From Deltaproteobacteria bacterium (GTDB lineage: Bacteria > Myxococcota_A > Polyangia > Haliangiales > JADYYK01): 64,000 bases of DNA. This document shows, in pieces, positions 20,428 through 34,243 of the stretch; the first letter of the stretch is position 1, and every line of letters begins with the position of its first letter. The notes under the pieces were generated by a model. It was given only the letters and a program-made list of their open reading frames with translations, did no database searches and had not been told where the DNA came from. Location of the stretch: the NCBI GenBank assembly GCA_020853705.1, contig JADYYK010000137.1:1-64000 (forward strand), written 5' to 3'. Position numbers and translations under genes: made by a program.

Positions 20428-21180
20428 ATGAGGGTCGCGAGCATGGTGCTGCTGGGAAGCCTGTCGATGACACTGGGCTGCGAACGCCACCAGCGCGCTG
20501 CGAAGCCGCCGGCCGAGCCGTCGCCGACCCCGTCACCCTCGAGCCAGCCGCCGCCCGACCCCACGCCGCTGCAGATCAGCGCGGTGGTGGCCTCGGTCTC
20601 GCTGGCCGACGACTGCGCGCCCCACAGCGCGCTGCCGGTGCGCGCAAATGGCTTCACGCTGGTGTCGACCGCGGACGCCCCTGACGATCCTGGCGGCGCC
20701 GCGCAGGCCCCGACCGGCGGCGTCGGCATCACCCGGCAGCGGACGCCCGCGCGCAGCCAGACCCGGCGCGCCTGTCAGCAGACCTCGATGCAGGTCACGC
20801 TGACCGCGGGCAGCACGGGCGCGCGCAGCAACGTCGAGATCGCCCGCGTCGAGCTGCTCGACGCCGATGGCCAGGCCCCGCTGGGCGACCTGACCGCGCG
20901 CAACCCGCGACACTGGACCGGCAGCCAGTATGACGCCTGGGACGGCGCCATCGCCCCCGGCGCCATGCTCAAGACGACCTGGGATCTCAGCGCGCCCGAC
21001 TGGTCGCGCCTGGGTGGCAGCCGCGACGCCGCCGCGGGGCGCACCTTCGTGGTCCGTGTGACGCTGCGCGTGGCCGGCCGCGAGGACGCGACCTCGGTCG
21101 CCACCGGCAAGGTCACCCTGCCCCGCAAGGTGAAGGTGAAGTCGCCCCCGATCATGGTCGAGCCGCCGGTCATGACCTGA
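20428..21180 (+). CDS. lipoprotein, function unknown
   Basis: Lipoprotein of 250 residues. ATG 20428 has GGAG 7 nt upstream. The signal peptide ends SMTLGC with lipidation Cys18, followed by a Pro/Ser-rich spacer (about 25-45). The mature domain is beta-rich and contains a Cys pair (DDCAPH, RRACQQTS). The stretch VEIARVELLDADGQAP and a later TTWDLSAPDW pattern look like an immunoglobulin-like fold. Basic C-terminus (KVTLPRKVKVK). No enzyme motif. It lies 37 nt after the preceding membrane protein gene. Confidence 0.65.
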   Translation: MRVASMVLLGSLSMTLGCERHQRAAKPPAEPSPTPSPSSQPPPDPTPLQISAVVASVSLADDCAPHSALPVRANGFTLVSTADAPDDPGGAAQAPTGGVGITRQRTPARSQTRRACQQTSMQVTLTAGSTGARSNVEIARVELLDADGQAPLGDLTARNPRHWTGSQYDAWDGAIAPGAMLKTTWDLSAPDWSRLGGSRDAAAGRTFVVRVTLRVAGREDATSVATGKVTLPRKVKVKSPPIMVEPPVMT

Positions 21181-21214
21181 GCGCCGCGGCGGCCGCGGGT
21201 GTACCCTCCCCGCC

Positions 21215-22084
21215 ATGACGCTCGACCTCGATCGCTTCCGTGGCATCCCGCTGTTCCGTGGCCTCCCCGACAGCGAGCTGACGCCGCTTCTGGCGCTGTT
21301 CCAGCCGGTCACCGCGGCGACCGGCAGCACGCTCTTCAGCGCCGGCGACCCCGCGACCCAGATCTACCTGCTGCTGGCGGGCACCGTGAGCCTGGAGCAG
21401 GAGGGCGAGCACCTGTACAAGCTGCGCGCGCCGACCTTGATCGGCGAGCTCGGGGGCATCGCCGGGCTGCGTCGCAAGTGCCGCGCCATCGTGGGCGAGG
21501 GCGCCGAGCTGGTCGCGGTGGCGCCCGCCGCGCTGGAGCGCCTGCTGGCCGAGCACCCGGTGCTCGGGCTGCGCTTCCAGCACGAGCTGCTCGGGATCGC
21601 GGCCGACAAGATCCAGCGCGATCAGCTGCGCCTCGAGGAGATGCGCAAGAACCTGGTGCGCACCCAGAAGGAGATGAAGAAGCTGCGCGACTACGTGCTG
21701 GAGAGCGACGACACCGTGGTCAGCGCCGCGGTGCACGACTGCCTCGAGGGCCTCATCCGGCAGAACCGGCGCGTCAACTACCGGGTCGAGCCGCCGCCCG
21801 CGCTGGCCGCCAGCGTGGCCGGCGACGACGGCGTGCGCGGCCCGGTGCGCGAGATCTCGCGCACCCACCTCGGCTTCGAGCGCCCCACCGGCGAGCTGCC
21901 GGCGCCGGGCACCCTGCTGAGCGCGGTGCTGACGCTGCCCGGCGGCGAGCTGCCCGTCAGCGGCAAGGTGCTGCGCACGCGCGAGCGCCGCGTCGACGTC
22001 GAGCTCGATCTGCTGTTCGACGACTATGCCGGCCTGCTCGAGACCTACCTGACCCAGGTCCAGATGCTCGACTTCCTGGTGTGA
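21215..22084 (+). CDS. cyclic-nucleotide-binding domain protein with PilZ-like C-terminus
   Basis: Signal-receptor protein of 289 residues. The N-terminal CNBD (about 5-125) has LFRGLPDSELTPLLALF, FSAGDPATQIYLLLAGTV and a degenerate phosphate cassette (IGELGGIAGLRRKCRA). A helical linker rich in Lys/Glu follows (about 130-175). The C-terminal domain (about 195-285) resembles PilZ: an Arg pair RRVNYR, then REISRTHLGFERP in place of the usual D/NxSxxG. The c-di-GMP residues are only partly kept, so binding is doubtful. No HTH, so it is not a Crp-type regulator. A leaderless start is suggested by TACCCT (21202-21207), 7 nt before the ATG. Confidence 0.65.
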   Translation: MTLDLDRFRGIPLFRGLPDSELTPLLALFQPVTAATGSTLFSAGDPATQIYLLLAGTVSLEQEGEHLYKLRAPTLIGELGGIAGLRRKCRAIVGEGAELVAVAPAALERLLAEHPVLGLRFQHELLGIAADKIQRDQLRLEEMRKNLVRTQKEMKKLRDYVLESDDTVVSAAVHDCLEGLIRQNRRVNYRVEPPPALAASVAGDDGVRGPVREISRTHLGFERPTGELPAPGTLLSAVLTLPGGELPVSGKVLRTRERRVDVELDLLFDDYAGLLETYLTQVQMLDFLV

Positions 22085-22179
22085 AGGCTGGCGCGCGCTG
22101 AATCCCGTTCTCGCCCGCCGTCACGACGGCGCGACGCGCGCGAGTCGATGACGTACCATGCAGCACCAGGAGGTCTCGC

Positions 22180-23001
22180 GTGACACCTGGCAGCTTCGAA
22201 TATCAGGGCCGTCGCATCGCCTATCGTGACCACGGCGAAGGGCCGCGCGTGGTGGTGCTGACCCACGGCCTGCTCATGGACCAGCGCATGTTCGGCCGCC
22301 TGGCCCCGGCGCTGGCGGCGCGCGGCCATCGGGTGCTGACCATCGACGTGCTCGGCCACGGCGCCTCGGACCAGCCCCACGACATGACGGCGTACTCGAT
22401 GCCCGAGTTCGGCCGCCAGGTGGTGGCGCTGCTCGATCACCTGGGGATCGCGCAGGCGGTCATCGGCGGCACCTCGCTGGGCGCCAACACCACGCTGGAG
22501 GTCGCGGTCGGCGCGCCCGAGCGCGTGCGCGCGCTGGTCATCGAGATGCCGGTGCTGGAGAACGCCCTGCCCGCGGCGGCCGCGACCTTCGTGCCGCTGG
22601 CGCTGGCGCTGCGCGGCAGCCTGACCCTGATGGGGGCGCTGGCCGCGCTGATGCGCAAGGTCCCGCGCACGCACCTCCTGGTCGACATGATGCTCGACTT
22701 CGTGCGCCGCGATCCGCGCGCCTCGCTGGCGGTGCTCGACGGCATCGTGTTCGGCCGCGTCGCCCCCGAGCGCGCCCTGCGCCGCAAGATCACGCAGCGC
22801 ACCCTGGTCATCGGCCACAAGCGCGACCCCATCCACCCCTTCAGCGACGCCGACCTGCTGTCGCGCGAGCTGCCTGGCGCCGAGCTGGTCACCGCCCACT
22901 CCATCGCCGAGTGGCGCGTGATGCCGCGCCGCCTCGACGACGCCCTCGACGCCTTCCTGACCTCGGTCTGGGCCGAGGACGCCGTCCGCGCCGCCGGCTG
23001 A
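22180..23001 (+). CDS. alpha/beta-hydrolase
   Basis: Alpha/beta-hydrolase fold enzyme of 273 residues, substrate unknown. The oxyanion region VVLTHGLLMDQRMFG, nucleophile elbow GGTSLGAN (Ser in G-T-S-L-G), likely acid Asp in HKRDPIHPFSDA and a His near the end (TAHSIAEWR) make a plausible triad. GTG 22180 is preceded by AGGAGG. An upstream TACCAT box at 22155 may be the -10. It lies between the CNBD gene and the exporter operon and has no clear functional link to either. Confidence 0.8.
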   Translation: MTPGSFEYQGRRIAYRDHGEGPRVVVLTHGLLMDQRMFGRLAPALAARGHRVLTIDVLGHGASDQPHDMTAYSMPEFGRQVVALLDHLGIAQAVIGGTSLGANTTLEVAVGAPERVRALVIEMPVLENALPAAAATFVPLALALRGSLTLMGALAALMRKVPRTHLLVDMMLDFVRRDPRASLAVLDGIVFGRVAPERALRRKITQRTLVIGHKRDPIHPFSDADLLSRELPGAELVTAHSIAEWRVMPRRLDDALDAFLTSVWAEDAVRAAG

Positions 23002-23144
23002 CAGCGCCCCCACTGCACATGTAGGCCCGTCCCGCAGCTGCTGCGCCGCGGCACGACGACCGCGCAAGAACTGCGATCCTCGCGCGTGCTGTGCGGCGAC
23101 AGGCCTCACCCGCGCTTGGCGCGCCCGATGCAGCCTGTGGGGGC

Positions 23145-24394
23145 ATGGCCAGCCAGACCATCGACGCAGAGGTTCTTCGCACCCTGGGGCTGGGGCGTCA
23201 TGCCCGGCGCAGACGCTGGCTCAAGCGCGGCCTCTACCTGGGGCTCGCGCTGGCGGTGGCCGCCGGGGCCGCCCTGCTGTGGCGACGGGCGCACCAGGTC
23301 GCCCCGGTGCGCTACCAGACCGCCGCGGTCGAGCGCGCCGACCTCAGCGTCAGCGTGACCGCCACCGGCACCCTGGAGCCCGCCACCTCGGTCGATGTCG
23401 GCCCCGAGATCTCGGGCCGTGTGCTGCGCGTGCTGGCCGACTACAACGACCACGTCGAGGCCGGTCAGATCCTGGTCGTGCTCGACACCGAGCTCCTGTC
23501 GGCCCAGGCCGCCCAGGCTGACGCCCAGGTCGCGCTGGCGCAGGCCAACCAGCGCCAGGCCGCCGAGGCGCTGGCCGAGGCGCGCCGCGTCGTGGCCCGC
23601 GATCAGCCGCTGGCCGAGCGCGGCGTCATCTCCGCGGCCCAGCTCGACGCCGAGCACAGCGCCATGGTCAAGGCGGTCGCCGCCGAGGGCGCCGCCGCGG
23701 CCCAGGTGCGCGCCTCGCGCGCCGCCGCCGCCGTGGTGCACACCAGCCTGAGCAAGGCCACCATCCGGGCGCCCATCGCCGGCGTGGTGCTGGCGCGCTC
23801 GGTCGAGGAGGGCCAGGCCGTGGTCGCCGCGCTGCAGGCGCCGGTGTTCTTCCAGCTGGCGCGCGATCTCGACCGCATGCAGCTGGTAGTCGACATCGAC
23901 GAGGCCGACATCGGCGCCGTGCGCGCCGGCCAGCGCGCCAGCTTCACGGTGGCGGCCTACGCCGAGCGCAGCTTCCCGGCCTCCGTGACCTCGGTGCGCA
24001 ACTCGGCGCGCATCCGCGACAGCGTGGTCACCTACCAGGCCGTGCTCGAGGTCGACAACCGCGACGGCGCGCTGCGCCCGGGCATGACCGCGACGGCCCA
24101 GCTCATCACCGAGTCGCACCCCGGCGCGGTCACCGTGCCGGAGGCCGCGCTGCGCTACCGCCCCGCCGCCGAGACCGACACCGCCACGCCGGACACTTCG
24201 GCCACTTCGGCCACCCCGGCGGCCACCAGCACCTCCAGCACCTCGCCCGCGGCCGCCCGCGTCTACCTGCTGGAGGCCGGCCAGCCGCGCGCGGTCGCAG
24301 TGCGCGCCGGCGCCAGCGACGGCACCCGCACCGTCATCACGGGCCCGGTCCCGGTCGGCGCCCGCGTGATCATCGACAGCAAGGGCGGCGACTG

Positions 24395-24395
<1 letters not shown>
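23145..24395 (+). CDS. MacA-type periplasmic adaptor (membrane fusion protein)
   Basis: Periplasmic adaptor of a tripartite ABC exporter, 416 residues from ATG 23145. An N-terminal basic stretch and membrane anchor (LYLGLALAVAAGAALLW) lead to a lipoyl/barrel-sandwich domain (VEISGRVLRVLADYNDHVEAGQ-like pattern), an alpha-hairpin rich in Ala/Gln/Glu and the second lipoyl half (IRAPIAGVVLARSVEEGQ). A beta-barrel domain follows. Near the C-terminus is a Ser/Thr/Pro-rich insert of about 30 residues (ATPDTSATSATPAATSTS) absent from typical MacA. The stop overlaps the next gene's ATG (TGATG). Only a weak Shine-Dalgarno (GTGGGGG) is present. Confidence 0.88.
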
Positions 24396-25098
<703 letters not shown>

Positions 25099-25102
<4 letters not shown>

Positions 25103-26313
25103 TCGCCAACGCCGTGCTGATGGCGCTGCGCCAGCTGCGTCGCAACCCGATGCGCTCGCTGCTGACCACGCTGGGCATCCTCATCGGCGTGGCCGCCGTC
25201 ATCGCGATGGTGATGCTGGGCCGCGGCGCCCAGGACCGCATCGCCTCCGACCTGTCGGGCATGGGCAAGAACCTGCTCTTCGTGATGCCGGGCTCGCCGG
25301 CGCACGGCCCCGGCGGCCCTGGCGCGGGCGGCGCGCGCACCTTCCGGGTCGAGGACGCCCGCGCCATCGAGCGCACGGTGCCCGACCTGGCCGTGGTGGT
25401 CCCGGTGGCCAGCCGCAGCATGGTCGCGGTGGCCGGCAGCGGCCGCTGGGTCACCAGCGTGTCGGGCACCGACAACGGCTATCTCACCGCGCTGTCATGG
25501 CAGCTGGCACACGGGCGCGCCTTCAACCTCGGCGAGCTGCGCGCCGGCGCCGCGGTGTGCATCCTGGGTGACCGCGTACGCCGCGAGCTCTACCCGTCGC
25601 AGGACGTGCGCGGCGTCTGGGTCCGCCTGGGCACGGTGTCCTGTCGGGTCATCGGCGCGCTGTCGCCCAAGGGCACCTCCACCTTCGGCCAGGATCAGGA
25701 CAACTTCGTGCTGATGCCGCTGCGCACCTTCCAGCGCCGCGTCGCCGGCACCGAGGACGTCGCGGTCATCTTCCTGTCCGCGGTGGAGGGCGCCAGCACC
25801 GAGCGCATCAAGGCGCGCACCGAGACCCTGATGCGCGAGCGCCGCCACATCCACACCGGCGAGGATCCCGACTTCAACGTGCGCGACATGAAGGAGGTCG
25901 CCAGGATGGTCGGCAGCATCACCGGCGTGCTGACCTCGCTGCTGGCCGCCATCGCCTCGGTCAGCCTGCTGGTCGGGGGCATCGGCATCATGAACATCAT
26001 GCTGGTCGCGGTCACCGAGCGCACCCGCGAGATCGGCATCCGCCTGGCCATCGGCGCGCGCGCGCGCGAGGTCATGGTGCAGTTCCTGGTCGAGTCGGTG
26101 GTGCTGTCGATGGTCGGCGGCCTGGCCGGCATCGGCGTGGGCCTGGGCGCCTCGCTGCTGGCCACGCGCAAGCTGGGGCTGCCCTTCGAGTGGCAGAACC
26201 CGATGGTGCTGCTGGCGTTCGCCTTCGCCATGGTGATCGGCGTGCTGTTCGGCTGGGTGCCGGCGCGCAAGGCGGCCCACCTCGACCCCATCGCGGCGCT
26301 GCGCCACGAGTGA
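25099..26313 (+). CDS. ABC transporter permease, MacB/FtsX type
   Basis: Inner-membrane permease of 404 residues. An N-terminal helix (LLTTLGILIGVAAVIAMV) precedes a large periplasmic domain (MacB_PCD-like; about residues 45-265). Three further helices lie at the C-terminus, with the FtsX-type signature GIGIMNIMLVAVTERTREIG and the end GWVPARKAAHLDPIAALRHE. With the preceding ATPase and adaptor it makes a tripartite exporter; an outer-membrane TolC partner would be encoded elsewhere. The cargo is unknown. The stop is 77 nt before arsD. Confidence 0.93.
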
Positions 26314-26351
26314 TTGCCAGCCCGGGGGACACACTGCACAGTCTGCCCGGC

Positions 26352-26376
26352 AAGAACCAAGAACAAGAACAAGAAC
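26352..26376. repeat. AAGAAC hexanucleotide repeat before arsD
   Basis: Four AAGAAC units (26352-26357, then 26359-26376 in tandem) lie in the 77-nt gap upstream of arsD. The last unit runs directly into the AAGGAG ribosome site. Copy-number change would lengthen the leader without altering Shine-Dalgarno to start spacing. Confidence 0.8.
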
Positions 26377-26390
26377 AAGGAGAGCCCGTC

Positions 26391-26753
26391 ATGTCCGCCA
26401 CCATCCGCGTCTTCGATCCCGCCATGTGCTGCTCCACCGGTGTGTGTGGCCCCGCGGTCGATCCCGAGCTGGCGCGCTTCGCCGCCGACGTGGCCTGGCT
26501 CGAGCAGCAGGGGGTCAAGGTCGAGCGCTTCAACCTGTCGACCACCCCGACGGCCTTCGCCGCCACCCCGGCGGTCAAGGCCGCCCTGGAGCGCGGGGTC
26601 GAGGTGCTGCCGCTGGTGCTGGTGGATGACCGCATCGCCAGCGAGGGCACCTATCCCTCGCGCGAGACGCTGGCCGCGCTGGCCGGCGTGGTGGTGCGCA
26701 AGCTGGCCACGGTGCCGGCCGCCAAGGGCTGCGTCAAGCCGGGCTGCTGCTGA
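26391..26753 (+). CDS. arsD: arsenite metallochaperone ArsD
   Basis: Cytosolic chaperone that hands As(III) or Sb(III) to the ArsA ATPase, 120 residues. The arsenic-binding cysteines are present at the N-terminus (PAMCCSTGVCGP: Cys12, Cys13, Cys18), with another cluster at the C-terminus (GCVKPGCC). The thioredoxin-like core is typical (FNLSTTPTAFAATPAV, VLPLVLVDD). ATG 26391 follows AAGGAG. The stop overlaps the arsA start (TGATG). ArsD usually lies in arsRDAB operons; here no arsR or arsB is adjacent, and the gene follows an exporter operon. Confidence 0.93.
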   Translation: MSATIRVFDPAMCCSTGVCGPAVDPELARFAADVAWLEQQGVKVERFNLSTTPTAFAATPAVKAALERGVEVLPLVLVDDRIASEGTYPSRETLAALAGVVVRKLATVPAAKGCVKPGCC

Positions 26754-28501
26754 TGCGGCTGCTCGCGCGCGCGCCGCGCCACCTGTTCTTCACCGGCAAG
26801 GGTGGCGTGGGCAAGACCAGCGTGGCCTGCGCCAGCGCGCTGACGCTGGCCGAGCGCGGCCGGCGCGTGCTGCTGGTCAGCACCGATCCGGCGTCGAACC
26901 TGGGCGAGGTGCTGGGCACCCGGCTGGGCCAGGCGCCGACCGCGATCGCCGGCGTGGCTGGCCTCAGCGCGCTCGACATCGACCCCGAGGCCGCGGCCCG
27001 CGCCTATCGCGAGCGCGTCCTCGGCCCGGTGCGCGGCCTGCTGCCGGACGCCGCGCTGCGCAGCATCGAGGAGCAGCTGTCGGGCGCCTGCACGGTCGAG
27101 ATCGCGGCCTTCGACGAGTTCTCGCGCCTGCTCGGCGACGACGCCGCGACCGCCGACTTCGATCACGTCGTGTTCGACACCGCGCCGACCGGCCACACCT
27201 TGCGCCTGCTGGCGCTGCCGGCGGCGTGGACCGGCTTCATCACCGACAACCCGGGCGGCACCTCCTGCCTGGGCCCGCTGGCCGGGCTGGCGCAGCAGCA
27301 GTCGCTGTATGACGCCACCCGGCGCGCCCTGGTCGATCCCGCGCGCACCGCGGTGGTGCTGGTCACCCGCGCCGAGCGCTCGGCGCTGCTGGAGGCCGAG
27401 CGCACCCGCGGCGAGCTGGCCGCGCTGGGCGTGACCCCGCAGGAGCTGGTGATCAACGGCATCTTCACGGCCGCCGGCGCCGACGACGCCATCGCGACCG
27501 CGATGGCCGCGCGCTGCCAGCGGGCGCTGGACGCGCTGCCCGAGGGGCTGCGCACGCTGCCGCGCAGCGACCTGCCGCTGCTGCCCTTCGGCCTGGTCGG
27601 CCCCGAGGCCCTGCGCCGCCTGCTGTCGCCCCTGGCGCCCGGCCCCGGCCCCGGCCCCGGCCCCGCGCCCGCGCCCGCGCGACCAGCCCCGGCGTCTGCG
27701 GTCGTCGCCCTGCCCGGCCTCGGCGACCTGCTGCCCGAGCTGGAGGCCGCCCGGCACGGCGTCATCATGACCGTGGGCAAGGGCGGCGTCGGCAAGACCA
27801 GCGTCGCCGTCGCGGTCGCCCTCGAGCTGGCGCGGCGCGGCCACCCGGTGCACCTGACCACCACCGACCCCGCCGCCGACCTGGAGCGGGTCGCGGCCGC
27901 CGGCACCGGCGGCGGCCAGCCCAACCTGCGCCTGAGCCGCATCGATCCGGTCGCCGAGACCCGCGCCTACCGCGACGAGATCATGGCCAGCACCGGCGCC
28001 GGCCTCGACGCCGCCGGGCGCGCCCTGCTCGAAGAGGATCTGCGCTCGCCGTGCACCGAGGAGATCGCCGTCTTCCGTGCCTTCGCGCGCGTCATCGCCG
28101 AGGGCCAGCGCGGCTTCGTGGTCATCGACACCGCGCCCACCGGCCACACCATCCTGCTGCTCGACGCCGCCGAGGCCTACCCCCGCGACGTGCTGCGCAC
28201 CACCAGCCAGGTCCCCGACGAGGTGCGCAGCCTGCTGCCGCGCCTGCGTGACGCCGCCTTCACGCGCGTCCTGGTGGTCACCCTGCCCGAGGCCACCCCG
28301 GTGCACGAGGCGGCCCAGCTGCAGCGCGACCTCGTCCGCGCCGGCATCACGCCGTTCGCCTGGGTCATCAACCAGAGCCTGGCCCCGCTGCCCATCAGCG
28401 ACCCGGTGCTGCTGCAGCGCCAGGCCGCCGAGGCGCGCTACCACGCCGAGGTGCGCACCCTGGCCAGCCGGATCGCGCTGCTGCCCTGGCGTGCGGGCTG
28501 A
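26753..28501 (+). CDS. arsA: arsenite-stimulated ATPase ArsA, two-domain
   Basis: Catalytic ATPase of the arsenite pump, 582 residues with two homologous halves. Each has a GKGGVGKT P-loop (near residues 15 and 343) and the signal-transduction motif DTAPTGHT. The three arsenite-binding Cys known from the R773 enzyme have counterparts in SGACTVEIA, GGTSCLGPL and RSPCTEEIA, so metal activation should be preserved. The interdomain linker is a Pro-Gly repeat encoded by GGCCCC hexamers (about 27651-27668). ArsA normally works with the ArsB channel, which is not seen nearby; the partner may be encoded elsewhere. Confidence 0.95.
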   Translation: MRLLARAPRHLFFTGKGGVGKTSVACASALTLAERGRRVLLVSTDPASNLGEVLGTRLGQAPTAIAGVAGLSALDIDPEAAARAYRERVLGPVRGLLPDAALRSIEEQLSGACTVEIAAFDEFSRLLGDDAATADFDHVVFDTAPTGHTLRLLALPAAWTGFITDNPGGTSCLGPLAGLAQQQSLYDATRRALVDPARTAVVLVTRAERSALLEAERTRGELAALGVTPQELVINGIFTAAGADDAIATAMAARCQRALDALPEGLRTLPRSDLPLLPFGLVGPEALRRLLSPLAPGPGPGPGPAPAPARPAPASAVVALPGLGDLLPELEAARHGVIMTVGKGGVGKTSVAVAVALELARRGHPVHLTTTDPAADLERVAAAGTGGGQPNLRLSRIDPVAETRAYRDEIMASTGAGLDAAGRALLEEDLRSPCTEEIAVFRAFARVIAEGQRGFVVIDTAPTGHTILLLDAAEAYPRDVLRTTSQVPDEVRSLLPRLRDAAFTRVLVVTLPEATPVHEAAQLQRDLVRAGITPFAWVINQSLAPLPISDPVLLQRQAAEARYHAEVRTLASRIALLPWRAG

Positions 28502-28522
28502 GCCCGCCGGCCCGCGTTTCGA

Positions 28523-29392
28523 CTACCCGCCGACGCCCGGCCACAGCCGGGCCAGCGCCGCGATGTCCGCGCCGCCGTGGCCCTGCGCGCGCGCGGCCTG
28601 GAACTGCTCGCGCACCATGGCCAGCCCCGGCGCCGGCACACCCAGCCGACCGGCCGCCTCCAGCGCCAGGGTCAGATCCTTGTGCATCAGGTCGACCGAG
28701 AAGTGGGTCTCGAAGTCGCCGGCCAGGATGGCGTTGCCCTTGAAGCTCCAGTACGGCGACTGGTAGCCCGAGGCCTGCACCACCTCGAGCAGCCTGGCGG
28801 GCTCGACGCCGGCGGCCTGGCAGGTCGCCAGCCCCTCGCACAGCGCCTCCAGCATCAGCGCGATCATGGTGTTGCCGATCAACTTGACCCGGGTCGCGCT
28901 GCCGACCGGGCCGACATGGATGATCTTGCTGGCCACCGCCTCCAGCAGCGGGCGCGCCGCCGCCAGCGTCTCGGCGCTGCCGCCGCACATCAGGACCAGG
29001 GTGCCCTGCTCGGCGCCCAGCTTGGACCCGGTCACCGGTGACTCCAGGAAGCGCGCCCCGCGCGCCGCGCAGGCCGCCTCCAGGCGCAGCGCCAGCTCGG
29101 GCGAGCCGGTCGACAGATCGACCAGCAGCGCCCCCGGCGCCAGCGTGTCGACCACGCCGCCGGGCGCCAGCGCGGTGGCCTCGACCGCGGGCGGATCGGC
29201 CAGACACAGCGCCACCGCGTCGGCCCCGCGCGCCGCCTCTGCGGGTGACGCCGCCACCGCGCAGCCCAGCGCGGCCAGCGCCGCCGTCCGCTCCACGCTG
29301 CGATTCCACACCGTCACGGTGTGGCCCTTCTTGCAGAGGTTGGCCGCCATCCGGCTGCCCATGAGCCCGAGCCCGAGAAATCCGATGCGCAT
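28523..29392 (-). CDS. NAD(P)-dependent beta-hydroxyacid dehydrogenase
   Basis: Member of the 3-hydroxyisobutyrate dehydrogenase / GLYR1 / succinic-semialdehyde-reductase family, 289 residues. It has the Rossmann start MRIGFLGLGLMGSRMAANL, the substrate motif FLESPVTGSKLGAE (slightly different from the usual DAPVSGG), and the catalytic Lys in ATRVKLIGNTM. The exact substrate is not decided; the motif is closer to glyoxylate/semialdehyde reductases. TACAGT lies 7 nt before the ATG with no Shine-Dalgarno, so the message is probably leaderless. It is convergent with arsA (21-nt gap). Confidence 0.9.
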   Translation of the reverse strand: MRIGFLGLGLMGSRMAANLCKKGHTVTVWNRSVERTAALAALGCAVAASPAEAARGADAVALCLADPPAVEATALAPGGVVDTLAPGALLVDLSTGSPELALRLEAACAARGARFLESPVTGSKLGAEQGTLVLMCGGSAETLAAARPLLEAVASKIIHVGPVGSATRVKLIGNTMIALMLEALCEGLATCQAAGVEPARLLEVVQASGYQSPYWSFKGNAILAGDFETHFSVDLMHKDLTLALEAAGRLGVPAPGLAMVREQFQAARAQGHGGADIAALARLWPGVGG

Positions 29393-29410
29393 GCGCCGTA
29401 CTGTAGTCCC

Positions 29411-30411
29411 TCAGCGCCAGCTCTGCAGGATCCTCATGTAGTTGCCGCGCTCGAACATGGCCGGGTCCGGGCAGCGCGCCAGGTTGAGGCTGCCGCGCAG
29501 CTGGTCGAGCGACTCGTACTCGTGCGCCACCATCCACGCCGTCACCGCGTCCCTGACCTGGCCCAGCCGCTCCGGGCCGTGGCGCAGCAGCGCCGACACC
29601 ATCTGCACCACGGTGGCGCCCGCCATCAGCGCCTTGAGCGCGTCGATCTCGCCGTGCACGCCGCCCGAGCAGGCCAGATCCAGCTGGGTGCGCCCCGACA
29701 GGATGGCCAGCCAGCGCAGCCGCAGCAGGAGCTCGCCGGAGTCCGACAGCGCCAGCCGCGGCACCACCTCGAGCGACTCGATGTCGAAGTCGGGCTGGTA
29801 GAAGCGGTTGAACAGGATGAGGCCGCGCGCGCCGGCCAGCTCCAGCTCGTGCGCGAAGTGCGCCAGCGAGGAGTGGAACGGCGACAGCTTGACCGCCACC
29901 GGGATGGCCACGGTCTCGGTCACCTTGGTCACGATGTCGAGGGTGCGGCGCTCGACCGCGTACCCGGTCTCCAGCGGATCGGTCGCGATGTAATAGACGT
30001 TGAGCTCCAGCGCGCTGGCGCCGGCCTGCTCGCACAGCCGGGCATGGTCGAGCCAGCCGCCCTCGGTGATGCCGTTGAGCGACGCGATGACCGGCACCGC
30101 CACCGCGGCGCGCACCTTGCGCAGCTGCTCGAGGTACTCGTGCGGCCCCAGCACGAACTCCGCCGGGCGGGGCAGGAACGACGCCGCCTCGGCGTGACTG
30201 TCGCTGTGCAGCTCGAGATCATGCAGCGTGCGCGCCTGCTCGCGCTCGATCTGCTCCTCGAACAGCGAGCGCATCACGATGGCCGAGGCCCCGGCGTCCT
30301 CCAGCCGGCGCACCATGTCGAGGTCGTCCACCAGCGGCGACGCCCCGGGCATGAACGGGTGCGCCAGCCGGATGCCGCAGTAGTCCGTGCCCAGATCGAT
30401 CCCGGTCGTCA

Positions 30412-30412
<1 letters not shown>
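29411..30412 (-). CDS. dihydroorotate dehydrogenase-like flavoprotein of the NifJ locus
   Basis: FMN-barrel protein of 333 residues related to class 1 dihydroorotate dehydrogenase. It keeps the barrel pattern (ASLNGITEGGWLDHARLCEQ, IPVAVKLSPF, LACSGGVHGEIDALKALMAGA). The catalytic-loop signature that follows ELN in true PyrD (normally with an active-site Cys or Ser) reads VYYIATDP, so a pyrimidine role is unlikely. Genes of this type commonly follow nifJ. Here the start overlaps the nifJ stop by one base (TGATG), indicating coupled synthesis. It may pass electrons with NifJ; the substrate is unknown. Confidence 0.85.
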
Positions 30413-34053
<3,641 letters not shown>

Positions 34054-34243
34054 GGGCCAGCCCCAGTGCAAGCAAGGGGCCGCGGTTTCGGGCCCCTGGG
34101 GCGCTGCTGTGCGCAAGCCTTGCGCCGCGCCCCCGGAGCGCGACGCAGAATCTGCGTTTGGCCGCGGCGCCAGCGGGCAAGCCGCCGAGATTGCGGGCCC
34201 GGGCACGGCACGCGCGCTGCACTTCCCCGACATGGAGGTACCC
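34054..34243. promoter_or_regulatory. divergent nifJ / lipoprotein intergenic region with two inverted repeats
   Basis: Two structures are visible: AGGGGCC/GGCCCCT around a 9-nt loop (34075-34097), near the nifJ start, and a perfect GCGCAAG-C-CTTGCGC palindrome (34111-34125) in the middle. The second is a candidate operator serving nifJ, the divergent lipoprotein gene, or both. No standard -35/-10 pair was assigned. Confidence 0.5.
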
